Shown here: positions 59,201-64,000 of the stretch, piece by piece
How positions within the stretch are numbered: the stretch's first letter is position 1
How the letters are laid out: each line of letters begins with the position of its first letter
From: Gordionus sp. m RMFG-2023
Lineage: Eukaryota; Nematomorpha; Gordioida; Chordodea; Parachordodidae
Assembly: GCF_954871325.1 (NCBI RefSeq)
Contig: NC_088775.1
Location: 50,507,561 to 50,571,560, forward strand
DNA length: 64,000 nucleotides
Direction: 5' to 3'
Program-made: the position numbers and the translations under genes
Notes under the pieces: model-generated
The model's database searches: none
The model's input: only the letters and a program-made list of their open reading frames with translations
Told to the model about the DNA's origin: nothing

Positions 59201-59647
59201 TTTTGTGTTGAGTCACAGACAAAACACATTCTAGCTCCACCATATCATCCCAGCTCGAATGGACAGGCTGAGAGGATGGTAGCCATTGTTAAAAATTGGA
59301 TCAAAAAGGCTGGAGCCCATAAAGAGGAGGCTTACATGTCTCAATTATATTACCTCAATTCTCGTAATCGAGAGGGAGTTACGCCTGTCGAGTTATTTTT
59401 AGGTAGGCGAACACGGGGTCCTTTGGACTTCTTAAAACCAAAGAAGAAGACTATTACCTCAATGGAAGTAAAATTAGGGGTACGGTTTGCCGTGGGACAA
59501 AAGGTTTGGGCCCGATTGTTCGACAATCGGGCAACCAAATGGGAAAAGGGTCGGGTCATATTGAACCGGGGTTCGAAATTAAGTGAAATTTTGTTAATAA
59601 CAGGGGTGACCGTGGTTCGTCATCACGATCATATGAGATTGGGATAA
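56204..59647 (+). CDS. Gypsy-type pol polyprotein (PR-RT-RH-IN)
   Basis: The frame is open from the gag stop to 59647; no initiator ATG stands at its beginning, which fits synthesis as a gag-pol fusion. An Asn/Lys-rich linker leads to the aspartic protease (LFDTGASISIMS, about 56640). The RT follows (TPLVPVKKSNGKLRLCADFR; FYYMDDVLITG, about 57696), then RNase H (AVDASNKGVGGALL, about 58143). The integrase has a His/Cys finger (HAGHQGRDK...CVPCNAC, about 58812-58930) and the DDE residues in HIDFFDLD, VSDGGPAF and HPSSNGQAERM. A GPY/F-like tail ends RHHDHMRLG. The product would mature to the enzymes that copy and insert the element. Confidence 0.9.
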   Translation, partial: LYDCKCNHIVGRRSGWKKNNKVNNHDNNRNFLNYDDKNNKDSNEFKWEKYPLGIVKYSDERNMNIFRWEKYPSYIKKNNMNIVKEPLNSELNLCSNENSHETDVSDEINIDPSIKTYDILMTERLVEPRPCPRVIVRVDSRDIDMLFDTGASISIMSRRNYFKYWPKGKLEKESMCVRQFDGSEIIVLGKTKLGVILHDTTFFLDLWVVKKDVETIMGWDWIVQLGPFSNYWNIFALHNGSVIINPKDQNIAYNALKNICEIEGKDLTIKQNDSTHNSDWYVKSTELMVENNISIDKTPVVAIGIPELHKMSENISRLMKKYEIIFEDKLGCLNDYQVDIKLREGFAPIFLACRRVPFEWKKEIDEELDQWVKDGIIVPVEYSVWATPLVPVKKSNGKLRLCADFRVTVNRWVVEVKYPLPRIEEILAQLKGAKYFSKVDFSSAYLQLPLREEIRKLLTITTPKGLFAFCRLPFGLSVSAPIFQRTMASVFQGLEGVFYYMDDVLITGITPEQHNHRLEEVFKRIQGKGLRASKEKSLLGVMEVEYLGHQINGIEVKPLQKNLKNILNLKQPNNKAEVQSFLGMVNYYHRFIEDFAKVAAPLYELLKKGVHFDWKVEQQEAFEILKGKIGEEPILVCFNNDLEIILAVDASNKGVGGALLHVIDAVERPILFFSRVFRDVETRYSVIEQEALAVIFGLTKCREYLIGKKFEIFTDHKPLIHLFRKDNRELMLSPRLQRWLLLVGSFNVEVRYRRGKENHLPDILSRLGSDCADPEINSSISDREKALVRSLSYILKGGPTNWEDLKANTVNDKVLGQIKLSLTGDKPWKNKYDAYKKIQKELSIVDDCIMRGNRAVIPYKLRSKIMKLLHAGHQGRDKMKSWAREYVWWPGMGKDIERITRKCVPCNACAPMPRKEVGQVWPKSKKPWERIHIDFFDLDKKTYFLVVDSYSKWIEYALVHGYTTKIVVKKLRELYARFGFPDKIVSDGGPAFVSEDFKQFCVESQTKHILAPPYHPSSNGQAERMVAIVKNWIKKAGAHKEEAYMSQLYYLNSRNREGVTPVELFLGRRTRGPLDFLKPKKKTITSMEVKLGVRFAVGQKVWARLFDNRATKWEKGRVILNRGSKLSEILLITGVTVVRHHDHMRLG

Positions 59648-59929
59648 ATAAGAAGCGTCTTATTTGTTTGGGGTTCATATGGGTTCGGTTTCCGAATATA
59701 TTTAGTCATATTGAAAATAGTTCAATATAGACAGGTTGTTGGTCATTTGCAGTTATAATCATAGTTCTATTAGACGAGTTTAATAAAATCGGTTTCTGAA
59801 TATATTGGTCATATTAAAAATAGGTCAATATAGACGGGTTTAATAAATTTATCAACATGGTAATGATATGGAAAGTTTTCTTCAGTTTGGTTCGTTAAGG
59901 AATGTCTTTGTCTGTTTTGTCAAATGAAG

Positions 59930-60245
59930 ATTTGTGTTAATGTTGTCTTGTATTAAATAAAGTTTGATTTTAAAGTAATGAAAACATGTGTGTATATTGT
60001 CCGTTATTAAATGAATAGCAAGTTTTTTTTTGTGTAAGGAAAAATTGTGTTAAGTTATCTGGTATTAAATAAAGTTTTGTTTTCAAAGTAATGAAAGGAT
60101 GTTTTTATCTTTCATTAGATTAATAGAAAGTTTTTTTTAATTTAATGAAAAGATGTTTATCTTTTATTAGATTATAATAGAAAGTTTTTTTTTAATGTAA
60201 TGAAAAGATGTTTATCTTTTATTAGAGTAATAGAAAGTTTTGTTT
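59930..60245 (+). repeat. Tandem repeat in the 3' untranslated part of the Gypsy-type element
   Basis: About five diverged units of 50-70 bp with TAATGAAAAGATGTTTATCT and TAATAGAAAGTTTTTTTT. Identity rises toward the 3' end. Confidence 0.75.
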
Positions 60246-60305
60246 TTTTTCTTTTAGTTTTAGGATGGCAAAATTTTTCCTCACTTATTTTTATTGGGGG
60301 ATTCG

Positions 60306-60645
60306 CGTGATTGATTTAGAGTGATATGTTATTTGTTTCACTTGGCGATCACACCAAGGGATATTGTGATAATATTATTGAGAAAATTGAAGCACATGGG
60401 AGAAATAGGTTTAATTTTTGTTATAATGTATGCACCGCAAATAGTATACATTAATACATCAGACCATAATTTTTTTTTTGTAAAATATATTATAAGTTTT
60501 TTTTTTAAATATTATAATAAATTTTTTTCAAAAAGTATTATAATAACTTTGTTCATACAAATACCCACTAGATCTCTATTCATAAAAATTTTGGTTAAAA
60601 TTTTTAAGTAAAATTTTTATCAAACCAATGCTCATGACTTATCGT
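60306..60645. other. No gene seen
   Basis: AT-rich, with several T-runs. An open piece at 60321-60611 is hydrophobic low-complexity and unsupported. Confidence 0.35.
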
Positions 60646-61083
60646 TTACTCCACCATTCCACCTTCCAGAGCAATTACTACCACCCGATTACAATGTATA
60701 ACGTCAGTGTAGATAAATAGAGATCCAATCCCTTTACGATATGCCACGTCATTCAGGGAGCTACATTCCTCTACGTTGCCACTTTTTACATCTTGCCAGA
60801 AACAGGCTTTTTGAAACATTCGTCTTATAATAATAACGTCTTCGTTATCCCAAAACTCCACAAAGGAATACCACCGTGCCACCAATGATGAATTTAGGCA
60901 ATGAACATTCTTTATTACGAATGAATATCGCAGACAAAGAAAGATCGAAGTAAAAAACGAAGCAGATGATTTGACAAAGATTTTATTATCACCGACAAAA
61001 CCAAAATAATGTTGATGAAATAACGATTGTCCCTTTCGAGTGGGGTGTTTCCCATAGTTATATTCACTATCACAAATGATCAT
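60646..61083 (-). CDS. Unrecognised open frame, possible host exon
   Basis: 145 codons on the minus strand, from an ATG at 61083 to a stop at 60646, in a patch visibly less AT-rich than its neighbours. Composition is protein-like: mixed residues, several Cys and Trp (LCLRYSFVIKNVHC, VARWYSFVEFWDNEDVI, RRMFQKACFWQDV). I recognise no family. All three plus-strand frames have stops. It could be a single exon whose neighbours lie elsewhere, or a captured fragment. No function is proposed. Confidence 0.4.
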   Translation of the reverse strand: MIICDSEYNYGKHPTRKGQSLFHQHYFGFVGDNKIFVKSSASFFTSIFLCLRYSFVIKNVHCLNSSLVARWYSFVEFWDNEDVIIIRRMFQKACFWQDVKSGNVEECSSLNDVAYRKGIGSLFIYTDVIHCNRVVVIALEGGMVE

Positions 61084-62695
61084 TCACATTGGAATTAGCT
61101 ATTTTTTTTGAAATATTTAAGGTAATCATGATATTATTAAATTAACCAAATAAAATCGAAGGACTTTATAAAATTTTATAAAACTGTTATAGCAATTTAG
61201 TTGATCATGCAACCCCGTTATATATCGTCCATGTTTGTTCCAAAGTATATATACCGTGACATTTTTTTTTAAATATATATATATTGTTGTTTATTTGTGT
61301 GTTTATAGGCGTGCCACAGCCCATAAAGGGATGGCATGTCGTAAACGATACTTATTTTAATAGAAGTGTCAATCATATTTTTATCTATGTTTTGTATTTA
61401 GTTAGAAAAATGTCAGTCATTTTTCAAATATTAGAAATTACCAGATATCATATTTTTGTGAAAAAAGAAAATCACTTTTAATTTTTATCACTTTTAAAAT
61501 TTTATTAATTTTTGATTTTTGTGACTTTTCAATTTTTGATAACCTTTTTTTTATTGAATAAAACCTTTTGAAATTATAATAATATTTTTGCGATTTTAAT
61601 TTTTGACCCTTGTAAATTGATGAATATTTTTATTTAATAAAGATATAAATCCAAAAATTAGTTCGCGTGGCATTTAATTTATAAGTTTTAATTTAGTTCA
61701 TTAATTGATAGTTTTCATTCTGAGTTGGTTCTTATATTAGAATTTCGTTTTAGTAATTTTTCTGATATAATTAACATTTGAACCTCTTGTTTCCTCGTTA
61801 TTTTCGGTTTTTTGTCAAACATGAACTGATTTGATCACCTTAACAAAATGTTAAAGAATATATTGTTTTTTTTGCTGCAAGGTTAATTTATTTTTGAATT
61901 TAAATTTATTACGCATGCACATATGTCATAAGAGAACCTAAACCACTTATTAGCCAAATTTTGGAATTTATTGCAATTACTACCTAGCCGAAACAAAAGA
62001 ATTTGCAAAAATTATTCGCTTGTTACATGATATTTAGGACCCAACAATTTGGCCTGCGATAACTAAAAAATGTGAAGGCAAAAAATACAATATTAAATAG
62101 AAGAATAAGTTGTAAACTAAGCTTAGACACAACCAAAATTAGATATCCGTTTAAACTAATCAATTGCATTTATTATTAAATATTTTTTAATAATAGGCGT
62201 AGAGGATTTAGCCGGGGGGGGCACTATTAAGTTGGTTTTTCCTGATAAATTTTAATGGAGATCTTAAGATCACCTATTGCTACCCTTCGGCTATGTTACA
62301 TTTTTATAAATAATAGTTTTGATTTTTTTTTCTTTAATTGATTTTTATTTTCAAATTTTTGAATTGTAGTTATTTTAAAAAATTAATAACTAGCTTAAAA
62401 TGATATTTACTAAAACAGGCAGATTTCGGGAAATGGGGATTCCCCCTCTCCCCACCCCCAGCTACACCTATAATCTTACTATTAGCCATCTTGTATATCA
62501 TCTTTGATAAAATTTACCTATCTGCTATCACATGTATAAGTGACCTAACCCAAATCAGACCAGGATTGATAAGGTTAAGGATAGTAACTACCTTAAGGTA
62601 TTACGTATCAAATTTGTATTTTGTTTATATTTCATTAGCATAGGCACTACCAAATTATTTATAATATATATTTGAAAAATCGTGATTTTTGGAAA
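61084..62695. other. No supported gene
   Basis: AT-rich. A possible 3' splice site (TTTATAG before GCGTGCCACAGCCC, about 61310) opens a frame to 61481, but only its first 20 residues look complex, so it is not called. A G-run stands at 62213-62221 and a C-rich patch near 62440-62460. Confidence 0.35.
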
Positions 62696-62895
62696 GCCTC
62701 TGTGGCCTAATCGGCAAGAGCGTCGCTTACCAATCCGATAGTTTAGGGTTAGAATCCTAGCTAAGATCATATATTTTTTCTTAATCAAACTTAGCAGTTC
62801 CATCCTTGGGGGATGATATATAGGAGGCCGGACTGGACCACGTGATTCCGTATAATATATGTTAAATAATAAGGGCTTTATTACATTTTAATAAA
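62696..62895 (+). mobile_element. tRNA-derived SINE, copy A
   Basis: Starts GCCTCTG, then TGGCCTAATCGG (A box, 62703-62714) and GGGTTAGAATCC (B box, 62746-62757), the pol III promoter layout. The body ends with CGTGATTCCGTATAATATAT and a tail CATTTTAATAAA shared with copy B. Confidence 0.8.
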
Positions 62896-63052
62896 TTTTG
62901 GTCGGTATTCAGCAAAGTTGGTTGTTATTTAGAAAATTGCTATAAGTTGACTTGGTAGTGACTATCATTAACCGTATTGATAATGATCATTTAAATTTTT
63001 TTTGATTTAAACCGCGATTTTAATCATATAACGAAAATTTTAATTTAAGAAT

Positions 63053-63446
63053 TAGGGCTGTGCCGATATTAAATATCCGGCACCGATATTTAACGGTTTC
63101 CAAAAATATCGGATCGGGCCGATACCTCTAAAAACCGATTCGATCTTTTTACTTTTCTTTTTACTTTTCTTTTTACTTTTCTTTTTTTTTGTTATTTTAT
63201 TTTATTTTATGTTATGTATATTTATTTTATTATTATAATATTTTTTTTTATCTATTATAATATTATATTTTTTTAATTATAGTCTTAATTGTAGAAATAT
63301 AAAAATTAAATGCATAATTCGATTTTTTGCATAAAAAATATTGATTTCATAATTACATTTGATTCATAGAAGGTGGTGAAAAATCAGTATAAATATCGGA
63401 TTGGTTTTGAACCAATATCGAATCGGTGAAAAATATGTGGATCGGC
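63053..63446. mobile_element. Degraded hAT copy related to 35466-36873
   Basis: TAGGGCTGTGCCGATATTAA matches the inverse of the right end at 36873, and ATCGGTGAAAAATATGTGGA matches the inverse of the left end at 35466. The extreme right terminus is lost. The interior has a TTTTTACTTTTC tandem repeat. Confidence 0.8.
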
Positions 63447-63788
63447 TGGATTTAGATTGAAAAGTATCAAAGTTTTTACCTCAATAAAATATTAACTCGC
63501 AAGTAAAACACTCCTATACTCAGGAAATCCGGGCTGGATATATGAAAAAAGACATTGATAAATCATGATTCAATTTGATATGTTGTTTAATAAAATTTCT
63601 TTGATATGTATAAATCAGAGTTGTAAAGTATCTAGAAATATAATATTTTATCTAGATACATTTTTATAAAAAGTATCCGTATCTAGATATATTTTTATGA
63701 TTAAAAGGTTTTTTGCATTTTATTGTTGGAATAGACACTATAACACATGGTTATAATATAATACAAATAAAATCATTGTTTTGGAGAA

Positions 63789-63967
63789 GCTTCTATGGCT
63801 CAATTGCTATAGGCGTTTATCGAGGAATCACTCGGTTCAAATCCAGAAGTGTCATATTTTTTTTCTAATCTAGGTATTTTTACGCTAAGGGGTATGATAT
63901 ACAGTGGAAGCGAGTGCGTGATTCCGTTGATATATTTTAAAAATGGGTATTATTGCATTTTAATAAA
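63789..63967 (+). mobile_element. tRNA-derived SINE, copy B
   Basis: GCTTCTA, then TGGCTCAATTGC (A box) and GGTTCAAATCC (B box, 63834-63844). The acceptor arm GCTTCTA can still pair with CAGAAGT. The tail (GCGTGATTCCG...GCATTTTAATAAA) is homologous to copy A, though the heads differ. Confidence 0.8.
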
Positions 63968-64000
63968 ACTAGGTTGTTTAGGAAATTGATATATCGATAA

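Larger units (their letters stand above)
55207..60305 (+). mobile_element. Ty3/Gypsy-type LTR retroelement, coding part looks whole
   Basis: A gag-like frame (55391-56203) and a pol frame (to 59647) with protease, RT, RNase H and integrase in Gypsy order. No break was seen in the coding part, so it is likely young. No pair of long terminal repeats was recognised by eye. The left limit is the possible primer-binding site at 55207 and the right limit a purine-rich GGGGGA near 60296; both are provisional. No envelope-like gene follows pol. Confidence 0.85.

Noticed and set aside
55140-60640. Long terminal repeats of the Gypsy-type element
   Set aside because: Compared the flanks by eye and found no convincing direct pair; a short CTTGG...CCAAG likeness at both ends is too weak.
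61284-61481. Possible terminal exon
   Set aside because: A splice-acceptor-like site is present but only about 20 residues look complex and no partner exon was found.
62696-62770. Functional tRNA gene
   Set aside because: A and B boxes are present but the stems do not pair well and a shared SINE tail follows.

Overview
This is a very AT-rich stretch of an animal genome. It is almost entirely transposable elements of many ages, often inserted into one another, with little host coding sequence. The evidence for an animal is a secreted leucine-rich-repeat (LRR) gene start whose second exon is exactly one 72-nt LRR, tRNA-derived SINEs, RTE and RLE-type LINEs, and transposase families typical of invertebrates (PIF/Harbinger with a MADF partner, pogo, DUF4371-type hAT, Helitron, Ginger). 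Introns are very short (35-64 nt where both ends can be seen). I cannot name the species; an AT-rich invertebrate such as a small arthropod, sponge or cnidarian relative fits.

Layout. 0.3-2.6 kb: multi-exon Ginger-like integrase gene ending in an OTU protease domain. 2.6-4.8 kb: short repeats and MITEs. 4.8-9.97 kb: decayed PIF/Harbinger element split by an RTE LINE (minus strand) with a tRNA-like head. 9.97-17.4 kb: decayed Helitron (Rep plus Pif1-type helicase) with two satellite families (about 114 and 139 bp). 18.85-22.0 kb: a second Harbinger with clear TIRs and TAA duplications, carrying a MADF gene and a convergent transposase. 23.3-29.2 kb: a large palindrome built from satellite units, flanked by direct repeats and hit by a pogo deletion derivative and a hAT MITE. 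30.5-31.4 kb: pogo MITE. 31.65-31.93 kb: 14-bp minisatellite. 33.4-34.0 kb: start of the LRR gene. 34.5-39.75 kb: hAT-type MITEs, a hAT holding an RLE-LINE tail, a tandemly duplicated hAT transposase fragment, and a 110-bp Harbinger MITE. 40.3-43.0 kb: RLE LINE (minus strand). 43.3-44.5 kb: duplicated block with an 18-bp minisatellite. 44.6-47.9 kb: no recognisable gene. 47.9-53.05 kb: pogo element interrupted by a DUF4371-type hAT with a perfect 8-bp duplication. 53.1-54.0 kb: another RLE-LINE tail. 55.4-60.3 kb: Ty3/Gypsy-type element with uninterrupted gag-like and pol frames. 60.6-61.1 kb: an unrecognised open frame. 62.7-64.0 kb: two tRNA-derived SINEs and a degraded hAT copy.

The elements relate to each other. 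The short copies (947-bp pogo MITE, 110-bp Harbinger MITE, hAT MITEs) carry the same ends as the longer coding copies or as each other, so they can be assigned to families. The most interesting single feature is the gag-pol junction of the Gypsy-type element. There, one UGA in a CUA context is followed at once by a perfect 10-bp hairpin, with pol open in the same frame, which is the layout of a stop-codon read-through signal.
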